The notes beneath the pieces were generated by a model. That model made no database searches and was not told where the DNA came from. It saw only the letters and a list, made by a program, of their open reading frames with translations. A program made the position numbers and the translations under genes. From CAZQFS01 sp964592755 (GTDB lineage Bacteria; Hydrothermota; Tepidihabitantia; Tepidihabitantales; Tepidihabitantaceae): a stretch of 25,444 bases of DNA. Within the stretch, counting starts at the first letter, position 1. Each line of letters starts with the position of its first letter. Location of the stretch: contig CAZQFS010000031.1 in NCBI GenBank assembly GCA_964592755.1, positions 1 to 25,444 of the forward strand. Direction: 5' to 3'. This document shows, piece by piece, positions 7,554 through 14,277 of this stretch.

Positions 7554-7582
7554 TTGACACCGGTCGGCCATGCTCGGATAAT
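7554..7582 (+). promoter_or_regulatory. Consensus sigma-70 promoter of the lipoprotein operon
   Basis: Perfect TTGACA (7554-7559), a 17-nt spacer, then GATAAT (7577-7582, 5/6). The predicted start near 7590 gives a leader of about 27 nt that contains the AGAGAGGAG ribosome-binding site (7601-7609) of the first gene. Confidence 0.75.
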
Positions 7583-7616
7583 CTTCTTTCCGTATCCCCA
7601 AGAGAGGAGCAACCTA

Positions 7617-8204
7617 GTGAAAGTAAGACCTCTGTTCCCGGCCGGCGCGCTGGCATTGTGCCTGGTTGCGGCCGGGTGTCTGACACCGGTGCAGATGCAG
7701 AAGATGCAGGAAGCAGCAGGGACCTATTCGATGTCTCCCAACTTCGACCTGAGCCGGATGTGGCGGGTTGCGGTGCTGCCGCCGAGCACAAGCCTGGCCG
7801 ACGTGCCGACCGGCCCGCTCTACGACCACGCCGGGCTGGCCCTGATGCGGACAACCAAGGTCATCCTCGTTGACCGGACCGAGGTGGAGCGCATCCTGCA
7901 GGAACAGCAGTTCTCGGTCTCAGGTGCGGTGGATGCGTCCACCGCGGCCCGACTGGGCAGGTTGATGGGCGCGGAGGCGGTTATGGTCGTCAACGTCAAC
8001 TCGGTCAAGCACGATGACTTCTTCTCCGACTCCCCGGACCAGCGCGATGCAAAGCTGTACGTGAAAATCATCCGCGTTGAGACCGCAGAGGTGCTTTACT
8101 ACTCGCAGGGCGAGGGGTCGAGTTTCGAGGGTGCGGACGCGGCGTTGCAGGCTGCGCTCGACGTGGCAATGAATCCAATGGTCGTGAAAGGCAGGCAGCA
8201 GTGA
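7617..8204 (+). CDS. Outer-membrane lipoprotein, CsgG/FlgO-like
   Basis: A 195-aa lipoprotein. The signal peptide MKVRPLFPAGALALCLVAAG ends in a lipobox with lipidated Cys21. Its core, from RVAVLPPSTS through VILVDRTEVERILQEQQFSV to LGRLMGAEAVMVVNV, is the hallmark layout of the CsgG/FlgO group: 'iaVlp', 'vvdR.e.l..il.Eq.l...g..d...a..lG...gad.ivvG.v'. The GTG start is set by GAGGAG 7 nt upstream. The frame is open further 5' but only this start gives a signal peptide. CsgG forms an export channel, and FlgO is an outer-membrane lipoprotein needed for sheathed flagellum stability. This protein is shorter than CsgG and lacks an obvious long transmembrane hairpin, so a FlgO-like role is more plausible. 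It is the first gene of a four-gene operon. Confidence 0.8.
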   Translation: MKVRPLFPAGALALCLVAAGCLTPVQMQKMQEAAGTYSMSPNFDLSRMWRVAVLPPSTSLADVPTGPLYDHAGLALMRTTKVILVDRTEVERILQEQQFSVSGAVDASTAARLGRLMGAEAVMVVNVNSVKHDDFFSDSPDQRDAKLYVKIIRVETAEVLYYSQGEGSSFEGADAALQAALDVAMNPMVVKGRQQ

Positions 8205-9202
8205 TGAGAAGCAAAGACAGATGCGTGGTCGGCCGGTGTGTCCCGTACCGGCAAACTGCGTTCATCCTGGTATTCGGGCTGGTGCTGCTCGCAGGCTGCG
8301 CCACAACCGGAACCGTGGGCACAAGGTCGGTGACCGGCACGCAGCCGGTCGCCCCGCTTCCGACCGAGGAAGTTCCTTTCACCGCGCCGGTCCCGCTCGG
8401 GCCGGTGTCGGCGCCGGGCGACGTGGCCGAACCGGTGCCGGGCGGCACGGTTGACTGGTCGGGCAAGACGGTCCGGGCGCGCGGCACCGGGGTGATGGAC
8501 CCGGGCAACATGAACAAGGCCCAGGCCCGACTGATGGCCGAGCGGGCCGCGGTCGTGGTCGCCCAGCGCAACCTGCTGGAGATTGTCAAAGGCGTGCGGG
8601 TTGACTCCGATACCCGGGTGCAGAACTTCATGACCGACTACGACGTGGTCTACACCCACGTCGAAGGCATCGTCAAAGGCGCGCGCCAGCTCGGCCCGGC
8701 CCGGTACGACTCGGTCGCCGGTACGGTTGAGGTCGAGCTCGAGATGCCGATGTACGGGGACAGCAGCCTGGAGCAGGTCCTGGCCCCGGTGCTCGGGCCC
8801 TCGGGTGCGGTTTCGGCCGCCGGACTTTCTCCCCGCGTGCGCGAGTTCTTTGAGCAGTACGGCGGGCTGGTGATGGACGCCGGCAACACCGGGCTGAAAC
8901 CGGCACTCTTCCCACGAATCTACGACGAGGATGGCAACCTGCTGCTCGACACCAAGGACTATCTCCGCTACGCCGGCAAGACCGGCCAGGCCGCGGTGCA
9001 GTTCGTCCGCGCCCTTGACGATGTGCTCGGCAGCAACCGGTTCGGCAATCACCCGCTGGTACTGAAGGTGAAGCAGGTGCGCGGCAAACTCGGCACCGAC
9101 ATCGTCGTCAGCAAGCTGGACGCGGACAAGCTGAAGTGGCTCAAGGACGGGGCCAGGTACCTGTTCGACGCCGGCCGGTTCCTCGTCAAGCTGATGTTAT
9201 AG
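8204..9202 (+). CDS. Lipoprotein with LPP20/FlgP-like domain
   Basis: A 332-aa lipoprotein whose ATG overlaps the upstream TGA by one base, so translation is coupled. The hydrophobic segment TAFILVFGLVLLAGC ends in lipobox Cys32. A Pro/Val/Gly-rich linker (about 35-85) leads to the conserved domain QARLMAERAAVVVAQRNLLE (107-126), TRVQNFMTDYDVVYTHVEG (137-155) and a closing strand TVEVELEMPM. This matches the LPP20 / FlgP-type fold. The C-terminal 120 residues (FPRIYDEDGNLLLDTKDYLR onward) form a second, unrecognised domain. The 'RVQNF....D..Y....G.V...R' segment also occurs in the next protein, so the two carry related domains. Location: lipid-anchored, probably outer membrane. Substrate or partner unknown; the operon suggests it assembles with its neighbours. 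Confidence 0.78.
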   Translation: MRSKDRCVVGRCVPYRQTAFILVFGLVLLAGCATTGTVGTRSVTGTQPVAPLPTEEVPFTAPVPLGPVSAPGDVAEPVPGGTVDWSGKTVRARGTGVMDPGNMNKAQARLMAERAAVVVAQRNLLEIVKGVRVDSDTRVQNFMTDYDVVYTHVEGIVKGARQLGPARYDSVAGTVEVELEMPMYGDSSLEQVLAPVLGPSGAVSAAGLSPRVREFFEQYGGLVMDAGNTGLKPALFPRIYDEDGNLLLDTKDYLRYAGKTGQAAVQFVRALDDVLGSNRFGNHPLVLKVKQVRGKLGTDIVVSKLDADKLKWLKDGARYLFDAGRFLVKLML

Positions 9203-9212
9203 GAGCGGCAGC

Positions 9213-10478
9213 ATGAAGCACAGCCGACCCCCCATTTTCCGCGGCCGGGCCCGGTATCCTGAGCTCGGCGGTCTGGCCGTTTTCTTCTGCGTTGTGTCGG
9301 GCTGCTTCTCTCCGGTGTACGTGCCGCCGCCGGCCCGGACTGCGGCGACCCCGGGCCAGACCGGCCAGGAGGTTGTCCTCGCCGGCGGCGAGGGAACCGA
9401 GGTTTTGGCCGAGGGCGCGGCTGCCCTGACCGAGCACGGCGGCGCCGACATCGCCCGCGACCACGCCCTCAAAGACGCCCTGCGCAAGGCGGTGGAGCAG
9501 GGTGTCGGGACCCTGGTTTCGTCCGAGTCGCGGGTGCAGAACTTCCAGCTTCTCTCGGACCGTATCTACTCCCAGGCCAGCGGCTATGTCTCGTCTTACC
9601 GGGTCATTTCCGAAAGCCGCGAAAGCGGGCTGTACCGCGTCGTAATCCGGGCCCGGGTCAAGCTCGAACGGATTGAGGACGACCTCTCGGCCATCGGCAT
9701 CCTCTTGAGCGAGCAGGGCCGGCCGCGCATCATGGTCGTGGTCAAAGAGCTGGAGAACCTGGACGACGTCCTCGTGGACGACCGGATGATGTCCCAGGAG
9801 ATGATTGAGACGATGATGGTCGACGCGTTTCAATCCCGGGGTTTCCCGGTCGTGGACGCGGCCACGGTGCGCCAGAACCTGGCAAAAGAGCAGCTCAGGA
9901 AAATCCTCGAAGGCGACCTTGCCGCGGCCCGGCTCATCGGGATGAAGACCGGAGCCGAAATCGTGGTCGCGGGCACGGCCCAGCGTTCGAGCGCGACGAA
10001 GAACCTGCCCTACGCGGGCGGCACAACCGAGTTCTTCAAGGTGAGGATGAGCGTCCGGGCAGTGAACGTGGCAACCGCAGAAGTGGTCGCGGCCTCGGCC
10101 CTGACCCGCGAGCTGCCGTTCAGCCAGGACCAGGCCCGCAAAGAAGCCGCGGACTCGGCCAGCGCCGAACTCATGGCGAAAATCCTGCAGGGCTGGAAGC
10201 GACGCGCCAACGTCACCCAGATTGCTGCCGCCAATGCCGACTTTGCCCGCGCCCAGAAACTCAAGTCGGAAATCCTCGCCCGGGTGCGCGGCGTGACAAG
10301 CGTGGTGCAGCGCGACCTGGTCGGCTCGACCGCGCTGCTCGAAGTCGTGTCCGAAACCTCGTCCCAGGAGGTGCTCGACGACCTGACCACGCGCGGCCTT
10401 GCCGTTCCGTTCACGGTGCGCGGACTTGAGGGCAACCGGATAGAAATCACTTTCACCGACAAACCCGAACCGGAATAG
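9213..10478 (+). CDS. Lipoprotein with FlgT-like domains
   Basis: A 421-aa protein with an AGGAG site 7 nt before the ATG. The signal segment ELGGLAVFFCVVSGC gives lipidated Cys31. Domain 1 (about 75-155) has ARDHALKDALRKAVEQGVGT, SRVQNFQLLSDRIYSQASGY, then YRVVIRARVKL, which resembles the N-terminal domain of Vibrio FlgT and the LPP20 domain of the preceding gene. Domain 2 (about 170-330) begins RPRIMVVVKELENLDD and includes AARLIGMKTGAEIVVAG, again a CsgG/FlgT-middle-like nucleus. A C-terminal domain (about 345-418) shows ALLEVVSETSSQEVLDDLTT. FlgT builds the H-ring around the flagellar basal body, but it is not a lipoprotein; lipidation here is a departure. Alternatives are a curli-like or other envelope assembly factor. 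Confidence 0.75.
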   Translation: MKHSRPPIFRGRARYPELGGLAVFFCVVSGCFSPVYVPPPARTAATPGQTGQEVVLAGGEGTEVLAEGAAALTEHGGADIARDHALKDALRKAVEQGVGTLVSSESRVQNFQLLSDRIYSQASGYVSSYRVISESRESGLYRVVIRARVKLERIEDDLSAIGILLSEQGRPRIMVVVKELENLDDVLVDDRMMSQEMIETMMVDAFQSRGFPVVDAATVRQNLAKEQLRKILEGDLAAARLIGMKTGAEIVVAGTAQRSSATKNLPYAGGTTEFFKVRMSVRAVNVATAEVVAASALTRELPFSQDQARKEAADSASAELMAKILQGWKRRANVTQIAAANADFARAQKLKSEILARVRGVTSVVQRDLVGSTALLEVVSETSSQEVLDDLTTRGLAVPFTVRGLEGNRIEITFTDKPEPE

Positions 10479-10487
10479 GGGAAACTG

Positions 10488-11288
10488 ATGCGAGAAACCA
10501 GATTACCGAACGTGGTTCTGCGGCTGCCGGCACTGCTGCTTGTGCTCCTCAGTGCCGGATGCGAAGTAGACAAGTACTCGACCCTGGTCGTCACCGGCCA
10601 GGTGGCCAGGACCCTTGCCCCGGAAAGCAACACCGCCTCAATCCTGCTGGGCGAGGCCACGGTCCAGAACATTCTCCAGGACGACTGGCTGAGCACGCCC
10701 GACCCGACCGATACTTCGTTTGGAATCAGCGTGTTTCCGGCGACCATCACCCCGGTCGGCGACGCCACGGTCAAGCTCAACTCAAGCACGGTGGCGAAGA
10801 GGCTGCCCGGCATCTTCTTTGCGCCGGCCCTTGACCTTCAGTACAAGACCCGTTACGACCTTGAGGTGAAGCTCGACGACGGCCGCCGCGTCACCGCCTA
10901 CGCCTTCCTGCCGGACAGCTTCTCGCTTGTCGTCCCCCGGCCCGGCGACTCGCTCCGCATCGAGACGGAGACCCTGCGCGTAGTCTGGACCAGGTCAGAC
11001 AGCGCGCGCACCTACGTCGTGGGCATAACCCCGGCCGACTCGCTCAGCACGGCTCAGGGCTGGAGCGGCTCGCGAACCGACACCTTCTGCCTGGTCCCGC
11101 TCAGCGCGTTCCAGGACTCGCTCGGCGTGGCGGTGCCGGGCAACTATCAGGTCAGCGTCACTGCCGTCAACGGCGGCTGGAAAAAGGGCGGGCTGGACCT
11201 GCTCTTTGCCGGCGGCAACTTGAGCGGCGCGGTCGGGCTGTTCGGCTGCGCGGTCTACGCCCGGCCGGTCGCCTTTGTCGCCCGCTAA
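10488..11288 (+). CDS. Lipoprotein of unknown function, probable beta-sandwich domains
   Basis: A 266-aa protein, last gene of the lipoprotein operon, starting 9 nt after its neighbour with AGGGGA upstream. The signal peptide LRLPALLLVLLSAGC gives lipidated Cys25. The mature part alternates short beta-like stretches: GDATVKLNSSTV, YKTRYDLEVKLDDGRRVTAYA, then a second module from RPGDSLRIETETLRVVWTRS to GNYQVSVTAVNGGW that reads like a fibronectin-III or Ig-like domain. No catalytic motif is visible. I do not recognise a named family. Its position suggests a surface accessory of the FlgO/FlgP/FlgT-like proteins. Confidence 0.8.
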   Translation: MRETRLPNVVLRLPALLLVLLSAGCEVDKYSTLVVTGQVARTLAPESNTASILLGEATVQNILQDDWLSTPDPTDTSFGISVFPATITPVGDATVKLNSSTVAKRLPGIFFAPALDLQYKTRYDLEVKLDDGRRVTAYAFLPDSFSLVVPRPGDSLRIETETLRVVWTRSDSARTYVVGITPADSLSTAQGWSGSRTDTFCLVPLSAFQDSLGVAVPGNYQVSVTAVNGGWKKGGLDLLFAGGNLSGAVGLFGCAVYARPVAFVAR

Positions 11289-11432
11289 GCACGAGGAGAG
11301 GACAACCCCAGGTACTCTCTCCGCCTGAAGCAGTCAAGCGACCGGCTCATCAGATGTGTCCCAATCCCGGGACTGGCTGCCACGAGCGACACGAAGTCCG
11401 AGCCGAGAGCCAGAAGCCCGAAGAGCACCAAC

Positions 11433-11477
11433 TCCTTCGTGCCTTTCGTGCTTCTCGCGGCTCAGTGTCGGGTTCCG
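11433..11477 (+). repeat. Dispersed repeat, copy B
   Basis: Contains exact copies of the 18-bp block TCCTTCGTGCCTTTCGTG (11433-11450) and the 12-bp block TGTCGGGTTCCG (11466-11477) found upstream of the lipoprotein operon at 7503-7538. Here the gap between the blocks is 15 nt rather than 6. It overlaps the N-terminal part of the small frame at 11439-11612. Confidence 0.7.
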
Positions 11478-11612
11478 CTGGCACAGAGCGTCCTGACCAT
11501 CACCTATGCCGGCGGAAACCAGCGCGAGATTGAGTACCACGTTCACGTGGAAAACGGCACAACCTGCTGGAGCGAATACTACTTCAACGGCGAGCTCTAC
11601 GGCAGGAAATAG
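11439..11612 (+). pseudogene. Small secreted-protein-like frame, probably a gene remnant
   Basis: A 57-codon frame from GTG 11439 to TAG 11610. The C-terminal 40 codons (VLTITYAGGNQREIEYHVHV then ENGTTCWSEYYFNGELYGRK) are coding-like: mostly G/C in third positions, strand-like alternation and a plausible amino-acid mix. The N-terminal part (PFVLLAAQCRVPLAQS) imitates a signal peptide but is made of dispersed-repeat DNA, so the original start may be lost. No Shine-Dalgarno sequence is visible. It could be a short live secreted peptide or the tail of a gene whose 5' part was replaced by the repeat. I do not recognise the family. Confidence 0.4.
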
Positions 11613-11966
11613 CGCGCCGGTTGTTGCCTGCGCCTCCTCGCGCTGAGCCTGCCTAAAGACGCGGCTGAGCCGCCGACGCGGCGAGCCGAACTCAAGTGGC
11701 AAGACCGCGCCGCGAAAGCCAAAGTCAAGGCCGCACACAAGACCGCGACAAGAAGCAGCCTGAAAGCCCGCTCAACAAGACAGACAACGGCTTAAGCAAC
11801 TGCTCAACCAATGGCTCAGGCAACTGCTCAGGCCGTTGCTCGGGCGGCTGCTCCAGCAACCGCTCGCGGCAATGCTCGACTTAGTGCCCGAAGCAGGACA
11901 AGCGCCAAAGCCCGGCGCAAAACCAAGCCAGCAACCCGGCCAAGAACGCGCTCAGATACCGTATAG
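11613..11966 (+). pseudogene. Decayed Ala/Lys/Arg-rich (histone H1/AlgP-like) frame
   Basis: Continuing in the same frame after the TAG at 11610, 60 codons run to a TAA at 11793 and 56 more to a TAG at 11964. The translation includes RAAKAKVKAAHKTATRSSLK before the TAA and ATAQAVARAAAPATAR and SAKARRKTKPATRPRTRS after it, the composition of H1-like or AlgP-like basic tails. The TAA sits in a context (gct taa gca) that one base change would turn into Ala-Lys-Ala. No start codon with a ribosome-binding site was found. Low-complexity DNA producing this by chance is the main alternative. Confidence 0.3.
11797..11880 (+). repeat. Seven tandem 12-bp degenerate repeats
   Basis: Seven consecutive 12-bp units each carry CTC at positions 7-9, most with TG just before it: CAACTGCTCAAC, CAATGGCTCAGG, CAACTGCTCAGG, CCGTTGCTCGGG, CGGCTGCTCCAG, CAACCGCTCGCG, GCAATGCTCGAC. 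The exact 12-bp (four-codon) period is typical of DNA that once encoded a short-period protein repeat. In one frame it gives an Ala-every-fourth-residue basic protein, in another a Leu-rich amphipathic pattern. Confidence 0.7.
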
Positions 11967-12002
11967 GGAACGGCCTCCCGGCAGCCACCCCCTCGGGATT
12001 TC

Positions 12003-12023
12003 GGGGACATCTGACCTGTCCCC
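12003..12023. repeat. GGGGACA/TGTCCCC palindrome, intergenic
   Basis: GGGGACA (12003-12009) and TGTCCCC (12017-12023) form a perfect 7-bp stem with a 7-nt loop. The same GGGGAC core builds the palindromes inside the histidine kinase gene at 16248-16289 and 16509-16565, so these look like members of one family. Confidence 0.6.
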
Positions 12024-12193
12024 AAAATACAGCCCCGCTCAGTTCTCAGGCTTCGGGCGCAGCGGCGGCGGTGTATCGTCTATCTGACTCCTCTGTTGCA
12101 CAAATCAGACACGGCCCCTCAACGGTCAATCTGGCGTAACGCCTAACACGCCTGACCACGGACGGTTACGTCGCCGTCCTCCGAACGTATTCC

Positions 12194-12209
12194 TGGCACG
12201 CCTCCTGCT
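12194..12209 (+). promoter_or_regulatory. Candidate sigma-54 promoter upstream of the secreted-protein genes
   Basis: TGGCACG (12194-12200), four bases CCTC, then CTGCT (12205-12209). This fits the sigma-54 consensus TGGCACG-N4-TTGCW except for the first T of the -12 element. Transcription would start near 12220, about 170 nt before the gene at 12390. An NtrC-type activator is encoded about 4.5 kb downstream. A single 16-bp match can arise by chance. Confidence 0.4.
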
Positions 12210-12389
12210 CCAGTCTTACTCGTAATGAGAACAGCAGAGTGCCCGAAGCAAACGATGCGAGAGAAGAGACTGGACGCCGAAGGCGAGCCCTGTCTCACTC
12301 TAGCCGTCTCCGGACACAACGGCGGCACCGAGCCAAAGACGAATCGAGACGAGAAGCATGGGTGCTTTGCTCACTCGGAAGGAACCAAG

Positions 12390-12809
12390 ATGAGAAACAT
12401 CCTGACAGCGGTGCTCTGTGCGGCGGCGTGCCTCGCGTCTGCCGCCTCGGCGATGGAGGTGCGAACCTCCACATGGGCCCGAGGAACAGTCTTCGAGTTC
12501 TACTTCTCAGCAGACGAATGCAGGCAGTTGATTGCGAGTCCGGCTTTCGCCGACCAGAAGGCCCGCGAGATATTCCTGAATATGTCCACGACTTCGGGCG
12601 TAATCGAGCTCTCGAATGGCGGACCTGACGTTCTCGGTCTCGAAGCTATTTCCAAGCCGGTTGGGCTGCTGATTGCCCAAGGCGTCTTGGCGAGGAAGCT
12701 GCGGAACTTGGCCAAGGACGTTGTTGCCGAGTACGGAAACGGCGAACCCATTCCATGGTCGCTACCGCTCAAGAGGCTGGACGCGCTTGCCAGAGTTATC
12801 GGGCTGTGA
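12390..12809 (+). CDS. Secreted protein of unknown function
   Basis: A 139-aa protein. ATG 12390 has AAGGA (12379-12383) 6 nt upstream; the frame is open further 5' but only this start gives a signal peptide, RNILTAVLCAAACLASAASA, with likely cleavage after ASA. The mature protein begins MEVRTSTWARGTVFEFYFSA and shows mixed strand/helix character (VIELSNGGPDVLGLEAISK, then a helical stretch GVLARKLRNLAKDVVAEYG) with one cysteine and no known motif. The preceding 29 nt after the next-to-last repeat region carry no other gene. It may be co-transcribed with the secreted protein that begins 29 nt after its stop. Family not recognised. Confidence 0.72.
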   Translation: MRNILTAVLCAAACLASAASAMEVRTSTWARGTVFEFYFSADECRQLIASPAFADQKAREIFLNMSTTSGVIELSNGGPDVLGLEAISKPVGLLIAQGVLARKLRNLAKDVVAEYGNGEPIPWSLPLKRLDALARVIGL

Positions 12810-12838
12810 TCATCCGAAACAGGAATGGAGCAACGACA

Positions 12839-13255
12839 ATGAGAGCACTTGTAGCAGTACTAACAGCCTTGATGGTCGCCGGCTCGGTTCAGGCCGGACT
12901 GCTCGGCGACCTAGGGCGACTTGTTGGCGGCAGTGGCGAAGATATCGGCAAGGCCGCTCTAGAACGGCTTCAACGTGAGGCGGGATACAAGGTCCTGCGC
13001 AGCATTCTCTGGAATGCGGGATACAACGGCGCGGACGATTACGCCAACGCGGTCAAGGCTCTGGTTGAGTACCACGACTGGGGTGCGGCTACAGCCGCGT
13101 TCTTCGCCGGGCTGGACACGGACGGCTCAGAAGAGGCGAGGAACGTGCTGCGCACGATGTACGCGGCGGCGGTCACCGTGCGGTTGACCAACGCAAGTGT
13201 TGCCAATGAGGTCGTGACGTTCGTTGAGTACATCAACGCCCGGTACAGCTTCTAG
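12839..13255 (+). CDS. Secreted alpha-helical protein of unknown function
   Basis: A 138-aa protein with GGAG (12827-12830) 8 nt before ATG 12839. The signal peptide RALVAVLTALMVAGSVQA is followed by GLLGDLGRLVGGSGEDIGK and then predominantly helical sequence (ALERLQREAGYKVLRSIL, YANAVKALVEYHDWGAATAA, SEEARNVLRTMYAAAVTVRL) ending in ARYSF. The helix-turn-helix spacing is reminiscent of TPR-like or other alpha-solenoid repeats, but no repeat consensus can be aligned. It starts 29 nt after the preceding secreted protein and 87 nt before the next, so the three are probably one unit. No catalytic residues are evident. Family not recognised. Confidence 0.75.
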   Translation: MRALVAVLTALMVAGSVQAGLLGDLGRLVGGSGEDIGKAALERLQREAGYKVLRSILWNAGYNGADDYANAVKALVEYHDWGAATAAFFAGLDTDGSEEARNVLRTMYAAAVTVRLTNASVANEVVTFVEYINARYSF

Positions 13256-13342
13256 AGTCGTGAGCATCAGCATGGCGGCACCGAGCCTTGGACGAGAAAA
13301 ACCGGCCCCTTCGGTGCACGTGGGGTCGAACTGGAGGAAGAG

Positions 13343-14188
13343 ATGACCGCAAAGTCCATCGTCCTGACGGCAGCCTGCGCCGGGCTCCTGCTCGTTGGCA
13401 GTATGGCGCAAGCCCAGACCGACTACGTTCTGCAGAACTACGAGCAGGGCGGGACAGGCTACGTCCCGCTCTTTGGCGATTCGTCATACTCATACACCAT
13501 CGCCACCGGCAACAATGCCATCGGCATCATGTACTGGTCTGTGCCGCCGGTAGTTGCACCGGGGATGACCTGTCGGGTCAGGGTCAAGTGGCTTGTCTGG
13601 ACTGACCACGTGCCCGTTACCTATGTGAACTACTTCGGCGACTGGAATCCGAACACCGAACTCGCGCAGAGCGCAATGTATGGCGGGATACCCAATCCAG
13701 GCGACGTGTTCGCAGATACATTCAGCTTCACGGCGCCGACCACACCCGGCTGGCATCGAATCCGGTTCATGTGGTACTTGGCGTACGGCCCCATACCGAG
13801 CTTCTACGGAGCATCAGACAGTGTCCCACACGGCTTCAGTGAGCTTGTCTTCCATGTTGGCTACCCGATACAGGGAGTCGCGGACCAACATGGCGGGACT
13901 CCCGCACGAACCTATACTGCCAGCGCGAGGAGCGTCCCTAGTCTGTTTCGGAGAACGACCCGAATCAGCTACAATGCCCCCAAAACAGGTCGGGTTGAAC
14001 TGAACATCGCGGATGAGTCTGGACGCATAGTGCGGCGTCTGTCGCCGGGGGTCCAGCAAGCGGGTCATCACAGCGTTCAATGGGACGGCCGCGATGATGC
14101 CGGTGTCAGGCTGCCAGCGGGGACGTATCAATGCTCGGTTCTCGCCGGAGGCGAACCGGCGATGACAAAGACCGTGCTGCTTGACTGA
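13343..14188 (+). CDS. Secreted protein with C-terminal FlgD Ig-like / sorting-type domain
   Basis: A 281-aa exported protein with GGAGG (13333-13337) 5 nt before the ATG. The signal peptide SIVLTAACAGLLLVGSMAQA is cleaved before QTDYVLQ. Residues 30-175 form an all-beta, Trp/Tyr-rich domain (MYWSVPPVV, RVRVKWLVWTDHVPVTYVNY, GWHRIRFMWYLAYG) that I do not recognise. Residues 200-281 are a FlgD-like Ig domain: RISYNAPKTGRVELNIADES, GRIVRRLSPGVQQAGHHSVQ, WDGRDDAGVRLPAGTYQCSV, then KTVLL. In FCB-type bacteria this module ends secreted or surface proteins and may serve in export. It sits just upstream of the sensor kinase gene, after a hairpin, and could be a target or ligand partner of that system. 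Confidence 0.82.
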   Translation: MTAKSIVLTAACAGLLLVGSMAQAQTDYVLQNYEQGGTGYVPLFGDSSYSYTIATGNNAIGIMYWSVPPVVAPGMTCRVRVKWLVWTDHVPVTYVNYFGDWNPNTELAQSAMYGGIPNPGDVFADTFSFTAPTTPGWHRIRFMWYLAYGPIPSFYGASDSVPHGFSELVFHVGYPIQGVADQHGGTPARTYTASARSVPSLFRRTTRISYNAPKTGRVELNIADESGRIVRRLSPGVQQAGHHSVQWDGRDDAGVRLPAGTYQCSVLAGGEPAMTKTVLLD

Positions 14189-14208
14189 GCCGACGCCCAG
14201 GTGCACGA

Positions 14209-14230
14209 GGGGCGGGCCGAGACCCGCCCC
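14209..14230 (+). terminator. Strong GC hairpin after the secreted-protein gene
   Basis: GGGGCGGG (14209-14216) pairs perfectly with CCCGCCCC (14223-14230) around a 6-nt loop, beginning 20 nt after the stop at 14188. No T-run follows, so termination efficiency is uncertain, but its position between a gene end and the next promoter fits a transcript-end structure. Confidence 0.55.
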
Positions 14231-14237
14231 CATGCCC

Positions 14238-14266
14238 TTGACCGAGCCTCAAACCTATGGTATTGA
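14238..14266 (+). promoter_or_regulatory. Candidate promoter of the two-component operon
   Basis: TTGACC (14238-14243), a 17-nt spacer, then TATTGA (14261-14266), with a second possible -10 box TACAAT at 14267-14272. The predicted start falls within a few bases of the ATG at 14278, which argues against the in-frame ATG at 14257 and for a nearly leaderless mRNA. Confidence 0.4.
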
Positions 14267-14277
14267 TACAATGTACT

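Larger units (their letters stand above)
11289..12389. other. 1.1-kb repeat-rich stretch with decayed coding sequence
   Basis: Between the lipoprotein operon and the first secreted-protein gene I see no intact gene of normal size. The stretch contains a short inverted repeat GTCCC/GGGAC (11358-11373), a dispersed repeat (11433-11477), a small open frame (11439-11612), an Ala/Lys/Arg-rich broken frame (11613-11966) including a 12-bp tandem repeat (11797-11880), a GGGGACA/TGTCCCC palindrome (12003-12023) and a sigma-54-like site (12194-12209). Other open frames here are short, give low-complexity translations and lack ribosome-binding sites. Confidence 0.6.

Noticed and set aside
11696..11884. 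62-aa frame with Cys every four residues (NCSGRCSGGCSS)
   Set aside because: Produced by the 12-bp tandem repeat; no ribosome-binding site, and other frames of the same repeat give equally regular peptides.
13270..13290. Shared GGCGGCACCGAGCC upstream of two secreted-protein genes (also near 12321)
   Set aside because: A 14-bp match in GC-rich DNA with no palindrome and different spacing to the genes; too weak to call a regulatory site.
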